Assembly (NCBI RefSeq): GCF_010727325.1
Contig: NZ_AP022565.1
Span: 4,030,001-4,094,000, forward strand
DNA from: Mycolicibacterium alvei
Lineage (GTDB): Bacteria > Actinomycetota > Actinomycetes > Mycobacteriales > Mycobacteriaceae
Direction of reading: 5' to 3'
DNA length: 64,000 nt
The notes below the pieces were generated by a model. That model saw only the letters and a list, made by a program, of their open reading frames with translations. It was not told the DNA's origin and did no database searches. The position numbers and the translations under genes are program-made. Shown here one piece after another: positions 28,197 to 37,079 of this stretch. Within the stretch, counting starts at the first letter, position 1. The number at the start of each line of letters is the position of its first letter.

Positions 28197-28730
28197 GTGG
28201 TCGTGGTCGTCGGCGATGTGCCCGGCCGGGTCATTCGTGCTGTGGGCGGCGTCGCGCGCGGGGACCTGTTCTCCTCGCAGCGGCTGGACTCGGAACTGGA
28301 CTTGGTGCGCACGCGGCTCGGCGACCTGGCGTTACGACGCGTGATGGTGACCTCCAATCTGGTCTCGGTCGAGGCAGTCTCCGCCGACGGTCAGCTGCAC
28401 GACTACTGGGTGCGCGACGGCGAGGTGGAGGACATGGACTCGATTGCCGACCTGCACACGGGCGAGACGGCGTTCACCGCGGCGGATCTGTCGGGGCAGC
28501 GGGTACGGGCGGTGGTCTCCGATGTGCGTGGCCTCGGGAAGCCCGGTGAAATCGAACTGGTCTCCTACGAGATCGAGCAGGGGCATCCGTTGTCGGTGGC
28601 CGTGTGGATCCGGCCCGACCCGGTGAGCTCGGTGTTGCACTTCGATCCGCGGAGCGGCTCCACGGCGGTGCGTGAGGAATCGATCGAGACCGACGAACAC
28701 ACCTCGGTGTTCGGCGGCTTCTGGTGCTGA
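28197..28730 (+). CDS. Hypothetical protein, no family recognised
   Basis: A 177-residue frame from GTG 28197 with good codon use through LDLVRTRLGDLALRRVMV, GELEDM-like acidic stretches and DPVSSVLHFDPRSG. It has no signal peptide or membrane helix. The start is uncertain; GTG 28229 and others are possible, so it could be the tail of a longer lost gene. It lies between an AraC and a MerR regulator and its function is unknown. Confidence 0.5.
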   Translation: MVVVVGDVPGRVIRAVGGVARGDLFSSQRLDSELDLVRTRLGDLALRRVMVTSNLVSVEAVSADGQLHDYWVRDGEVEDMDSIADLHTGETAFTAADLSGQRVRAVVSDVRGLGKPGEIELVSYEIEQGHPLSVAVWIRPDPVSSVLHFDPRSGSTAVREESIETDEHTSVFGGFWC

Positions 28731-28860
28731 GGAGACGGACGAAACATGTTGCCGCACCGGCACTTTCTTCCCCAAACGGACACAAGGCAGGTCAGCCCGC
28801 GGTGTGCGGCAGATCGCGGGGTTTGACTCTCACACCGTGTTAGACGGCAGGCTCTTGTCC

Positions 28861-29694
28861 GTGACCGACACCCCGTCCCTGATATCGATCGGCAGGTTCT
28901 CCTCGCTGAGCCGTATCTCCGTTCGCATGCTGCGCCACTACGACAAGCACGGTGTCCTGGTGCCCGCGCGGGTGGACGCGGCCAGCGGCTACCGCAGGTA
29001 CGCCGCGGCGCAGCTGGCCGACGCCGCCGCGATCCGGCGGCTTCGCGACATCGGATTCGGCGTGTCCGCCATCGGAGCCCTGCTCGCTGTCCGAGGCACC
29101 CCGGCGTTCGATGCAGCCCTCGCGGCCCAACGCATCGAGCTCATCGCGGCGGCGGAAGAGGCGAACGCGCGGCTCCAGCTCATCGACCACCTACTTGCCG
29201 AGAAGGAGCTCACCATGACTGACACTGTCACCGAAGAGACTGTCCCCGCCCTGACCGCCGTCTACCTGCGCGACACCATGCCGAATTACGCCGCCGAGGG
29301 GCAGCTGTGGGAGCGGTTCATGCCCGCCCTGCAGGAGCAGGGCATCACGCCCGGGCAGTTCGGCGGCTGCATCGAACACGATGACGAGTTCCGCGAATCC
29401 GATGTCGACGAGTCGGTGTTCCTCGAGGTTCCCGCCGACTGCACCGCCCGGGCTCCGCTCGGAGTGCTCGTCGCGCCTGCTCGACGGGCCGTGGTGGCCA
29501 CCGTCACCGGCCCTTACGCCGAGGCGATCCCGCGGGCGCACGAACTCATCGGCGCCTACGTGACCGAGCGCGGGCTGACCCTGACGCGCACCGTCGACGA
29601 TGTCACGACGCACCACTTCAACGTGTACCTCGACGACCCGCGTGAGGTGCCCGAGGACCGGCTGCGGACGAAGGTCTACATGCCGGTGGCCTGA
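28861..29694 (+). CDS. MerR-family regulator with GyrI-like effector domain
   Basis: A 277-residue BmrR/BltR-type activator. The N-terminal MerR HTH (ISIGRFSSLSRISVRMLRHYDKHG, read in parts) is followed by a linker helix and a GyrI-like ligand domain (TVPALTAVYLRD, VYLDDPREVPEDRLRTKVYMPV). GTG 28861 begins VTDTPSLISI. Such proteins sense lipophilic cations or drugs. Its 3' end overlaps the convergent hydrolase gene by 19 bp. Confidence 0.88.
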   Translation: MTDTPSLISIGRFSSLSRISVRMLRHYDKHGVLVPARVDAASGYRRYAAAQLADAAAIRRLRDIGFGVSAIGALLAVRGTPAFDAALAAQRIELIAAAEEANARLQLIDHLLAEKELTMTDTVTEETVPALTAVYLRDTMPNYAAEGQLWERFMPALQEQGITPGQFGGCIEHDDEFRESDVDESVFLEVPADCTARAPLGVLVAPARRAVVATVTGPYAEAIPRAHELIGAYVTERGLTLTRTVDDVTTHHFNVYLDDPREVPEDRLRTKVYMPVA

Positions 29695-30710
29695 CCCTTC
29701 TCGGCTGCCTCCAGGGCCGCCATGATCTTCATGGACAGAAAGGTCATGGGGCCCTTGTCCTCGAACTTGTCGGCCACGTTGCCGGCGATTCCGCCCTGCA
29801 CCGCGAGCTCGCCGATCAGGTCGAGCTTGAGCTGCGGACTGCCCTCGGAGAAGTCGAGATCCGCGAGGTCGACCCAGACGATGTTGGGGCGGGTCGTCGA
29901 CTCGTAGACGTAGCGCTTGTTGGTGAGGTCGAGCACCGACTGCCAGATGGTCTGCGAGGCATCGGGTTTGCCCGGGTCGGGGATGCGGAAGGGCTGCGCG
30001 GCGTTGCGGATCACCGAGAACATGCTCGCGATGGCCTCGACCTGGCTGGACGGCTTGGGCAGTCGGCCGGCGTAGTAGGAGGCGCGGGCGAAACGGTCAC
30101 TGGCCAGGGTGGAGCCCGGGATCGGCTGGTCGCCACCGAGACCGGTGAACGACTTCACCAACTCCAGCTGCTGATCGTAGGTCGGTGAATTGGTCATCAC
30201 CGTGTAGTCCTTCGAGTGGTAGACCCGGGCCTTGCCGTCGACATACTCGACGATCGCCGAGTCCCCGGTCGCGTCGTCGAGGGCCAGGTGTAGTCCGGGG
30301 CGGACCCCGCCGGTGGGATCGTCCATCTGCACCACCTGCACATCGGTCTGCGCGATCCAGGCGACTGCCTCGGCGACAGTGGCGAAGTTGTCCAGGAAGT
30401 ACTGCAGCCAGATCCCCTGGCCGAGTTGGGTGCGCGAGTCGTCGGGCTCACCGTAGGTCGACTCGGCCAGCCACAGGATGTGCCCCGCCAGACCGGCCTC
30501 GTTCATACCGTCCACCGAGGTGAGATCGAAGGCGGTCGCGACCACGCTGCCGTACTTCGAGGTCCAGGTGAGCTTGCCCGACACCGCGTCGTCACGCTCG
30601 ACTCCGCGCGGCTGCTTCCACAGGTTCGTCATCAGGTCCTTGTGGAAGTCCATGTTCCTGCCGACCAGAACCGCATCGCCCGCGTCGGGCCAGATGACTC
30701 GTGTGCACAT
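29676..30710 (-). CDS. Linear amide C-N hydrolase (choloylglycine hydrolase family)
   Basis: A 344-residue Ntn hydrolase. Cys2 (MCTRVIW) becomes the N-terminal nucleophile after Met removal, and the family shows Arg, Asp and Asn partners in LVGRNMDFHKD and VMTNSPTYDQQ. Relatives cleave bile salts, penicillin V or acyl-homoserine lactones; the substrate here is unknown. No clear signal peptide is seen. It is transcribed away from the desaturase, and the two starts flank a perfect 35-bp palindrome. Confidence 0.87.
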   Translation of the reverse strand: MCTRVIWPDAGDAVLVGRNMDFHKDLMTNLWKQPRGVERDDAVSGKLTWTSKYGSVVATAFDLTSVDGMNEAGLAGHILWLAESTYGEPDDSRTQLGQGIWLQYFLDNFATVAEAVAWIAQTDVQVVQMDDPTGGVRPGLHLALDDATGDSAIVEYVDGKARVYHSKDYTVMTNSPTYDQQLELVKSFTGLGGDQPIPGSTLASDRFARASYYAGRLPKPSSQVEAIASMFSVIRNAAQPFRIPDPGKPDASQTIWQSVLDLTNKRYVYESTTRPNIVWVDLADLDFSEGSPQLKLDLIGELAVQGGIAGNVADKFEDKGPMTFLSMKIMAALEAAEKGQATGM

Positions 30711-30742
30711 GCGAGCGAGCTTAGGTTATTTCACCCAAAAGT

Positions 30743-30777
30743 AACCTACGGTACCGTAACTTACGGTACCGTAGGTT
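30743..30777. promoter_or_regulatory. Perfect 35-bp palindromic operator
   Basis: AACCTACGGTACCGTAA, one central C, then TTACGGTACCGTAGGTT is a perfect inverted repeat. It also contains two tandem copies of the smaller palindrome TACGGTACCGTA (30747-30758 and 30762-30773). It lies 32 bp from the hydrolase start and 52 bp from the desaturase start. Two dimers of a TetR-like regulator could sit side by side. No regulator gene is adjacent on this promoter. Confidence 0.8.
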
Positions 30778-30829
30778 GTGGCCGTCGCACTGACACCGAC
30801 GCGCCGCCACACACGTTGGGAGGATGGGA

Positions 30830-31747
30830 ATGGACGCCCAGAGCGGAGTGCTCCACGAACTGGAGCCGGTTGTCGCGACCAACCTTGACCGGCATCTTTC
30901 GATGGCGCGGGAGTGGTTTCCACACGACTACGTTCCGTGGAGCCGCGGACGCGACTTCGCCTTCCTGGGCGGTGAGGACTGGCGGCCGGAGGATTCGCCG
31001 TTGGACCCCGTCGCCAAGGTGGCCATGACGGTCAACCTGCTCACCGAGGACAACCTGCCCTCCTATCACCGCGAGATCGCCACGCGGTTCTCCCGCGACG
31101 GCGCGTGGGGCACCTGGGTCGGGCAGTGGACGGCCGAGGAAGGCCGCCACAGCATTGCCCTTCGTGACTACCTCGTCGTCACGCGCGGAGTGGATCCCGT
31201 TGAGTTGGAACGTCTTCGAATGCGGCACACGGTCGCCGGGTACGACTCGGGGGACAAGACGCCGCTGGCTGCGATGGCGTATGTGTCGTTCCAGGAACTC
31301 GCCACGCGGGTGTCGCACCGCAACACCGGGCGGGCATCCGGTTGCCCGATCGCCGATCAGATGCTCGCGCGGATCGCGGCCGACGAGAACCTGCACATGG
31401 TGTTCTACCGCAATCTCATGGCCGCGGCACTGGACATCGCGCCCGACGATTCGATGAAGGCCATCCGCGATGAGGTGGTGAACTTCGCGATGCCTGGTCT
31501 CGGGATGGCCGACTTCGCGCAGAACGCGATCATCATCGCCAAGGCCGGGATCTACGACCTGCGTGTCCATCACGACGACGTGGTGCAACCGGTGCTCCGC
31601 TTCTGGCGGATCTTCGATCGAACCGATTTCGGGCCCGAAGGGGAGAAGGCTCGCGAGGAGCTGGCCCAGTTCCTCGAGGTGGTCGACGAACGGGCCCGGT
31701 TCTACGAGGAGAAGCGCGAGCGCCAGAGAGTCGGGGCGGCCTCGTAG
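30830..31747 (+). CDS. Acyl-ACP desaturase (DesA-type diiron enzyme)
   Basis: A 305-residue soluble diiron protein of the stearoyl-ACP desaturase family. Iron ligands are visible in LLTEDNLP, EEGRH (103-107), the FQELATRVSH helix (Glu156) and DENLH (185-189). It is expected to introduce a double bond into ACP-bound fatty acid, feeding membrane or mycolate lipids. ATG 30830 is chosen because TTGGGAGG directly abuts the earlier ATG 30824 and gives 6-bp spacing to this one. It has its own operator upstream. Confidence 0.9.
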   Translation: MDAQSGVLHELEPVVATNLDRHLSMAREWFPHDYVPWSRGRDFAFLGGEDWRPEDSPLDPVAKVAMTVNLLTEDNLPSYHREIATRFSRDGAWGTWVGQWTAEEGRHSIALRDYLVVTRGVDPVELERLRMRHTVAGYDSGDKTPLAAMAYVSFQELATRVSHRNTGRASGCPIADQMLARIAADENLHMVFYRNLMAAALDIAPDDSMKAIRDEVVNFAMPGLGMADFAQNAIIIAKAGIYDLRVHHDDVVQPVLRFWRIFDRTDFGPEGEKAREELAQFLEVVDERARFYEEKRERQRVGAAS

Positions 31748-31751
31748 CGAC

Positions 31752-33134
31752 TCAGCGCGCAATCTCGCCGAGTAGCTGCACGCCGGTGGCGATCTGCGAC
31801 TCGGTCAGATTGGCGTAGCCCAGAATCAGCCCGGGCGGAGCGGTGTCGGCATCGGCGTAACACGGTGCCAACGGCTCCAGCCGGATGCGTAACTCGGCGG
31901 CCCGGCGGGTCAGCTCGGCTATGGGGAAGCCGGCCGGGAACCGCACGGTCAGGTGTACGCCTGCGGCTGCACCCAGAACCTCGGCCTGCGGCAGATGACG
32001 CGAGAGCGCGGCCAGCAGGGCCGTGCGCCGGGTCGGGTAGCGCCGACGCATCTGCCGTAGGTGTCGGTCGTAGCCCCCGGAGGTCAGGAACTGGCTGAAC
32101 GCGATCTGATCCATTACCGAACTCCCGGTGTCGGCTAGGCTTTTCGCGGTCCGGACCGGCTCGACCAGGTGCGCGGGCACCACCATCCAGCCGATCCGCA
32201 GTCCCGGTGCCAGCGTCTTGCTGGTCGAGCCGAGGTACACCACCCGATCCGGCGCGACCCCTTGCAGCGCGCCCACCGGAGCCCGGTCGTAGCGGTACTC
32301 GGCGTCGTAGTCGTCCTCGATGATCAACCGTCCGGGTTGGGCCCATTCCAGTAGTTCGGTGCGCCGGGCAGCCGAAAGCACCACCCCGGTCGGCGATTGG
32401 TGCGCCGGGGTGGTCAGCACTGCGGCCGCGTCACTGTCGGCGAGCGCAGCGACGTCGACGCCATTGTCATCCACCGGGATCGGCTGCGGATCGATACCGT
32501 TGTGCCGCAGGACCATACGGTGTAACCAGAAACCCGGATCCTCCATGGCCACCGGGCCGTCCAGACACCGGGCCAGCAGCGCGATGGCTTGCGTTGCGCC
32601 CGAACACAACACGATGAGACGTGGATCGGCGACGACACCGCGGGTGCGCCGCAGATAGTCGGCCACCGCGGTCCGGGCAGCCGGCAGTCCGTGCGGTGCC
32701 GCGTAACCGAAGGCGCTGGATTCGATCTCGGCCAGGCCCTGACGCATGGCCCGGAGCCAGGCCTGACGCGGGAAGCTTGCGAGATCCGGTGAGCCCGGGG
32801 CGAAGTCGATGTCGAAGCGGGGGCGGGCGCGAACAGAGTCGGAGTTGCCCGAGGGGACGGGGTCGACGGCCGCGACACGGGTACTGGTGCCCTGGCTGCT
32901 GTGCAGGAACCCCTCGGCCGTGAGTTGCCCGTAGGCCTCGACCACGAGTCGGCGCGACACCTCGAGGTCGGCGGACAGTACGCGGGTGGACGGCATGCGG
33001 GAACCAGGGGTGATCCGTCCGGACCGGATGGCGTCGCGCAGTCCGTCGGCGAGTTGACGATGCAGCGGCTGCTTGCTGTTCCGGTCCAGTTCGACCAGCA
33101 GCTCCGGACCGGAACTGGTACCCGAATCTGCCAT
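31752..33134 (-). CDS. MocR/PdxR-type regulator
   Basis: A 460-residue GntR-aminotransferase chimera. The N-terminal wHTH (QLADGLRDAIRSGRITPG, MPSTRVLSADLEVSRRLV) precedes an aminotransferase domain with PLP lysine in YLGSTSKTLAPGLRIGW. It is divergent from a small membrane protein/epimerase operon across 46 bp and probably controls it. It is the second MocR gene of the window and is clearly not a recent duplicate of the first. Confidence 0.88.
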   Translation of the reverse strand: MADSGTSSGPELLVELDRNSKQPLHRQLADGLRDAIRSGRITPGSRMPSTRVLSADLEVSRRLVVEAYGQLTAEGFLHSSQGTSTRVAAVDPVPSGNSDSVRARPRFDIDFAPGSPDLASFPRQAWLRAMRQGLAEIESSAFGYAAPHGLPAARTAVADYLRRTRGVVADPRLIVLCSGATQAIALLARCLDGPVAMEDPGFWLHRMVLRHNGIDPQPIPVDDNGVDVAALADSDAAAVLTTPAHQSPTGVVLSAARRTELLEWAQPGRLIIEDDYDAEYRYDRAPVGALQGVAPDRVVYLGSTSKTLAPGLRIGWMVVPAHLVEPVRTAKSLADTGSSVMDQIAFSQFLTSGGYDRHLRQMRRRYPTRRTALLAALSRHLPQAEVLGAAAGVHLTVRFPAGFPIAELTRRAAELRIRLEPLAPCYADADTAPPGLILGYANLTESQIATGVQLLGEIAR

Positions 33135-33180
33135 GAAATTGGAGCCTACTCGGAGACCACTGCGGCGTTAGCGTGAAGAC

Positions 33181-33600
33181 ATGAATGCTGCGGGTCCGGT
33201 GACGCAGACCCGGCGCTACCCCGACGTCGTCCTGGTCGTATTCGGTGTCTACTCGGTGACGCTCGGTCTGTTCATGCTGCTGGCGCCGGGCGCGTTCCAC
33301 GACACGATCGGCGCATTCGGCCCGCGCAACGATCACTACATCTTCGACAACGCGTCCTTCGAGTTACCGCTCGGGTTGATGATGTTGGCCGCCCTCAAAT
33401 GGCCGCATTGGCGGGTGCCCACCCTGGCCTTTGCCACTGTGCATTGGGCCCTTCACGCGCTGAGCCATCTGGTCGATACCCACCACGCGGCGGGCAACTG
33501 GATCGGCTGGCTGGAAGCCGGGGGCCTGGTGGTGACCACGGTCCTGTTGGCAATTGCATTGCGGATCAGCATGTCCGACAACAAGGTAGGAGAACCATAG
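33181..33600 (+). CDS. Four-helix small membrane protein
   Basis: A 139-residue protein with four hydrophobic helices (starting VVLVVFGVYSVTLGLFMLLAP), a short NDHYIFDNASFELP loop, and histidines near helix three (HWALHALSHLVDTHH). It resembles DUF4345/DoxX-like proteins but is not assigned. It runs directly into the epimerase gene with no gap (stop 33600, next ATG 33601), so the two are co-expressed under the divergent MocR. Confidence 0.7.
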   Translation: MNAAGPVTQTRRYPDVVLVVFGVYSVTLGLFMLLAPGAFHDTIGAFGPRNDHYIFDNASFELPLGLMMLAALKWPHWRVPTLAFATVHWALHALSHLVDTHHAAGNWIGWLEAGGLVVTTVLLAIALRISMSDNKVGEP

Positions 33601-34509
33601 ATGCGTGTCCTGGTGGCCGGAGCAACCAGTGTCCCCGGAATCCCGCTGCTGCATGAGCTCAACCGGCGCGGCCACTACGTTATCGGGGTGACGCGTTCAC
33701 CGGGCAAGACCGCCCAGATCTCGGCGGCCGGGGCCAAGCCCGTGGTGGCCGACGTCCTCGACAGGGGCCAGATCGACTCCGTGATGGCTGAATTCGCACC
33801 TGATGCGGTGGTCAGCCTACTGACGACGTTGCCCAAATGGGGACCCAAGCGGCCCAAGGACTTTCGTCCCGCCACACAGCTGTGGAGCCGCGGGGCCCCC
33901 AACCTGGTGGCAGCGGCCCAACGCGCCGGTGTGCGACGGGTGGTGGCGGAATCCGTCGTCTTCGCCTACGGCTACGGTGCGAGCGGACCGGAGCGGATCG
34001 ACGAGAGTGATCCCTACCCCGGACCGCCACCTCCGCACGGGGCCGACTTCCTGGAGGCAATGCGGGGTATGGAACGCACCGTGCTGAACTCCGGTGAACA
34101 CAGCGATACCGAGGGAATCGTGTTGCGCTACGGGGTCTTCTACGGTCCCGGTGTGATCCATGACGAATTGTTCACCCGGCTCGCGAAATGGTGGGCGCTG
34201 CCCGCGATAACCGGCCCCGGAATTCTGTCCTGGGTGCATATCGATGACGTCGCCCGGGCCACGGCCGACGCACTCGACAAAGGCCGGGGTGGGCAGATCT
34301 ACAACATCGTCGACGACCGGCCGCAGTCCTTCGGCGATTACGTCAGAGAGCTGAGTCGAAAGCTGCACCGGCCGCGACCGGTGCCGATCTCGCATCGGCT
34401 GGTCGGACTGCTGGCCTCGTATCCGGCGACCGCCTTCGGGCAGGCTTGGCTTCCGCTGTCGAATGCCAAGGCCAAAGCCGAGCTCGGCTGGACGCCTATT
34501 CCCCGGTGA
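33601..34509 (+). CDS. NAD(P)-dependent epimerase/dehydratase (extended SDR)
   Basis: A 302-residue extended SDR. The cofactor motif is GATSVPGIPLL, and later parts are VVSLLTTLP, FAYGYG and the C-terminal SNAKAKAELGWTP typical of sugar-epimerase-like proteins. The canonical YxxxK pair is not obvious, so the reaction is uncertain. Its 3' end overlaps the convergent echA gene by 14 bp. Confidence 0.82.
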   Translation: MRVLVAGATSVPGIPLLHELNRRGHYVIGVTRSPGKTAQISAAGAKPVVADVLDRGQIDSVMAEFAPDAVVSLLTTLPKWGPKRPKDFRPATQLWSRGAPNLVAAAQRAGVRRVVAESVVFAYGYGASGPERIDESDPYPGPPPPHGADFLEAMRGMERTVLNSGEHSDTEGIVLRYGVFYGPGVIHDELFTRLAKWWALPAITGPGILSWVHIDDVARATADALDKGRGGQIYNIVDDRPQSFGDYVRELSRKLHRPRPVPISHRLVGLLASYPATAFGQAWLPLSNAKAKAELGWTPIPR

Positions 34510-35311
34510 ACTGGGGCGGGCGCTTCTGGAACATCGCGGTGACTGCCTCGGCCAGATCCTTCGACGGCAGGAAGGCCGAATTCCACGCCGCTACGTAGCG
34601 CAGGCTCTCGGCGACCCTGGCGGTGCGCTGCTGGTCGAGAACGTCCTTCACGCCGGCGACGGTCAGCGGCGGGTTGGCCGCAATCTCAGCTGCCGTGGCG
34701 TGCGCGGCTGCCAGTGATGCGTCGGCGTCGGCGTACACGTCGTTGACCAGACCGATCTTCTCGGCGCGTGATGCGTCGATGTCCTTTCCGGTCAGGACCA
34801 GCTCCCGCAGGTGCCCGTCAGACAGGATCAGCGGCAGCCGGGCCAGGCTGCCCACGTCGGCGACGATGGCCAGCTTGGTCTCGCGTACCGAGAACTTGGC
34901 GTCGGTGCTGGCGTAACGGATGTCCACCGCACTGATCAGGTCGACGCCGCCGCCGATGCACCAGCCGTGGATCGAGGCGATGGTGGGGGTGCGGCAGTCG
35001 GCGACCGCGGTGATGGCGCCCTGCATGCCCCGCAGCGTGGTGTGGAAGTCGGCCCTGGCCTTCGCGCCGGCATCCAGGCCGGGCAGCGTCGCGCCCATGG
35101 CCGGCAGGTCGAGGCCGTAGCTGAAGTTCTTGCCCGAGCCGGTCAGCACGATCGCGCGAACCTCAGGGTCGGCATCGAGGGTGCCGAACACCCCGGGCAG
35201 CTCGGCCCAGAACGCGGGGCCCATCGCGTTGCCCTTGCCGGGACCCAGCAGCGTCACCTGGGCGACGTGGTCCTTGGTCTCGACCGAAACGGATTCGTAT
35301 GTGTCAGCCAT
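34496..35311 (-). CDS. echA21: Enoyl-CoA hydratase/isomerase family (EchA21-like, dienoyl-CoA isomerase type)
   Basis: A 271-residue crotonase. The oxyanion-hole segments are KNFSYGLDLPAM and IHGWCIGGGVDLISA, and the acid/base region reads RETKLAIVADVGSLARLP. The Asp of ADVG matches the catalytic Asp of delta3,5-delta2,4-dienoyl-CoA isomerases, so isomerisation in unsaturated fatty-acid oxidation is more likely than plain hydration. It corresponds in place to M. tuberculosis Rv3774. It is last in a minus-strand run with DUF4334 and hisC2 genes. Confidence 0.88.
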   Translation of the reverse strand: MADTYESVSVETKDHVAQVTLLGPGKGNAMGPAFWAELPGVFGTLDADPEVRAIVLTGSGKNFSYGLDLPAMGATLPGLDAGAKARADFHTTLRGMQGAITAVADCRTPTIASIHGWCIGGGVDLISAVDIRYASTDAKFSVRETKLAIVADVGSLARLPLILSDGHLRELVLTGKDIDASRAEKIGLVNDVYADADASLAAAHATAAEIAANPPLTVAGVKDVLDQQRTARVAESLRYVAAWNSAFLPSKDLAEAVTAMFQKRPPQFTGE

Positions 35312-35321
35312 TGGGCTCTCC

Positions 35322-35783
35322 CTAGACGCGCTGCAGATAGAAGTACAGGTAACGGCCGTCAGCCACCGCGCCCTTGCCGTTCATGATGCCCATGACGGTG
35401 TTGTCGTCGACCACCTTGAAGTGGTCGTGCACGGGGCGGCCGTCGTAGACCATGGTCGCGGTCACCTCGCCGCGGAACTCCTCCAGCCACAGGCTGGCCT
35501 CGCCGTTCATGGCCTCGGTGTTGGAGAACTTGTTGCCGTCGGCGTCCAGGCACACGAGCGGCTGGGCCTCGGCGGCCGAGTGGAACGTCTTGCCGAACCA
35601 GTTGAGCCGGTTCATGAACCCGTTGGCCTTGTGCCCGGTCTGGAATTCGCCGCCCTTCCACTCACCGAGCATGAAGTCGATGCCTGCGGGCCGCAGCAGC
35701 GCCCAGAACGCGTCGAGTTCGGCATCGGGGATCTGCCCCTCGCGGCTGACGAATCCGTCGAACGTGCCGCGTGCACCGTTCAC
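35322..35783 (-). CDS. GXWXG/DUF4334 domain protein (Rv3773c homologue)
   Basis: A 153-residue protein with the GXWXG motif (LGEWKGGEF), an NRLNWFGKTFHSA segment and a DUF4334-like end (NTVMGIMNGKGAVADGRYLYFYLQRV, in parts). The family looks lipid- or ligand-binding; no reaction is known. GTG 35783 overlaps the hisC2 stop as GTGA, indicating coupled translation. Confidence 0.82.
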   Translation of the reverse strand: MNGARGTFDGFVSREGQIPDAELDAFWALLRPAGIDFMLGEWKGGEFQTGHKANGFMNRLNWFGKTFHSAAEAQPLVCLDADGNKFSNTEAMNGEASLWLEEFRGEVTATMVYDGRPVHDHFKVVDDNTVMGIMNGKGAVADGRYLYFYLQRV

Positions 35784-36862
35784 TTGGTCTCTCCTGTCCG
35801 AGGCCCGGCGTCACCCGCGATCCAGCGCCGGGCGAACTCCAGGAAGGCGTCGTTTTCGTGCGGCGCCCCGATGGTGACCCGCACGCCGTCCTCACCGTAC
35901 GGGCGCACGATGATGCGGTTGTCGGCGGCCCTGGCCACGAAGTCCCGGGTTCGTTCGGCCAGTGGCAGCCAGACGAAGTTGGCCTGCGACGGTGGTAATT
36001 CGTAGCCCGCCTCGAGCAGCGCGGCGCTGACACGGGTGCGTTCGGCGACGACGGCGTCGGTGCGGGCCATCAGTTCGTCGGCGGCTTCCAGGCTGGCGAT
36101 GGCCGCGGCCTGGGACACGGTGGTCGCGCTGAACGGCACGTAGACCTTGCCCAGCGCGGTGACGATCTCCGGGTCGGCGACCGCGTAGCCGATGCGCATG
36201 CCGGCCAGTCCGTAGGCCTTCGAGAAGGTCCGCAGCACCACCACATTGCGGTGCGAGCGGGCCAGCCCGAGGCTGTCGGGTGCGAGCCCGTCGCGGATGT
36301 ACTCCACGTACGCCTCGTCGAGCACGATGACGATGTGCGGGGGCACCGCCGTCACGAACCGGGCCAGTGCCTCGGGGTCGACCACGGTGGAAGTCGGGTT
36401 GTTCGGGTTGCAGACGAAGATCAGCCGGGTGCGGTCGGTGATCGCTGCGAGCATGGCGTCGAGATCGTGAGTCTGGTCACGAAGCGGGACCTGGATACAG
36501 GTCGCCCCGGCGGTGCGCACCTGCATCGGGTAGATCTCGAAACTGCGCCAACCGATGACCACTTCGTCGCCGACCGAGGACGTGATCTGTATCAGTTGCT
36601 GGCACAGGCTGACCGAACCGCAACCGACGGCGATGTTCTCGGGCGCGAATCCGACGTGCTTGGCCAGATGTTCACGCAGGTCAAGATAGTTGTTGTCGGG
36701 GTACCGATTGACGGTCTCGGCTGCTTTGGCGATCGCCTTGAGCACGCTGGGCAACGGCGGATCCACGGTTTCGTTGCTCGCGATCTTGATTGCGCCCAGG
36801 ACAGTTTTGCCTGCTGTGTAGGCCGGAAGTTCGGCCATCTCCGGGCGCAAGCGGATACTCAT
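35780..36862 (-). CDS. hisC2: HisC2/Pat, histidinol-phosphate or phenylalanine aminotransferase
   Basis: A 360-residue fold-type I aminotransferase. PLP site TFSKAYGLAGMRIG, NPNNPTS and the final Arg in RVTIGAPHEN are present. The M. tuberculosis neighbour-conserved homologue (Rv3772) is annotated HisC2, and actinobacterial homologues act as aromatic aminotransferases (Pat). ATG 36862 (MSIRLRPEMAEL) was chosen over a longer frame that would run almost into the upstream tRNA gene. Aromatic amino-acid use would fit the nearby tyrA. Confidence 0.9.
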   Translation of the reverse strand: MSIRLRPEMAELPAYTAGKTVLGAIKIASNETVDPPLPSVLKAIAKAAETVNRYPDNNYLDLREHLAKHVGFAPENIAVGCGSVSLCQQLIQITSSVGDEVVIGWRSFEIYPMQVRTAGATCIQVPLRDQTHDLDAMLAAITDRTRLIFVCNPNNPTSTVVDPEALARFVTAVPPHIVIVLDEAYVEYIRDGLAPDSLGLARSHRNVVVLRTFSKAYGLAGMRIGYAVADPEIVTALGKVYVPFSATTVSQAAAIASLEAADELMARTDAVVAERTRVSAALLEAGYELPPSQANFVWLPLAERTRDFVARAADNRIIVRPYGEDGVRVTIGAPHENDAFLEFARRWIAGDAGPRTGETK

Positions 36863-36950
36863 TTGGTCAGCATAGGTGAGCTTGTGTACTGTGTGCCCTC
36901 GGCGGTTTCGGACGACAGGACGGAGTCCGGTACCCTCACAGAAGTTCAAG

Positions 36951-37042
36951 GGAGGCGTGCCAGAGCGGCCGAATGGGACTCACTGCTAATGAGTTGTCCC
37001 CCTTACAGGGGACCGGAGGTTCAAATCCTCTCGCCTCCGCCA
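36951..37042 (+). tRNA. tRNA-Ser (anticodon GCT)
   Basis: Type II tRNA with acceptor GGAGGCG/CGCCTCC, anticodon loop CTGCTAA (GCT at 36985-36987), a long variable arm and T-loop GGTTCAAATCC. The CCA end is encoded (37040-37042). Confidence 0.96.
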
Positions 37043-37079
37043 CGGTTGACTTGTCAACCGCACAACTGGATAACGGCAA

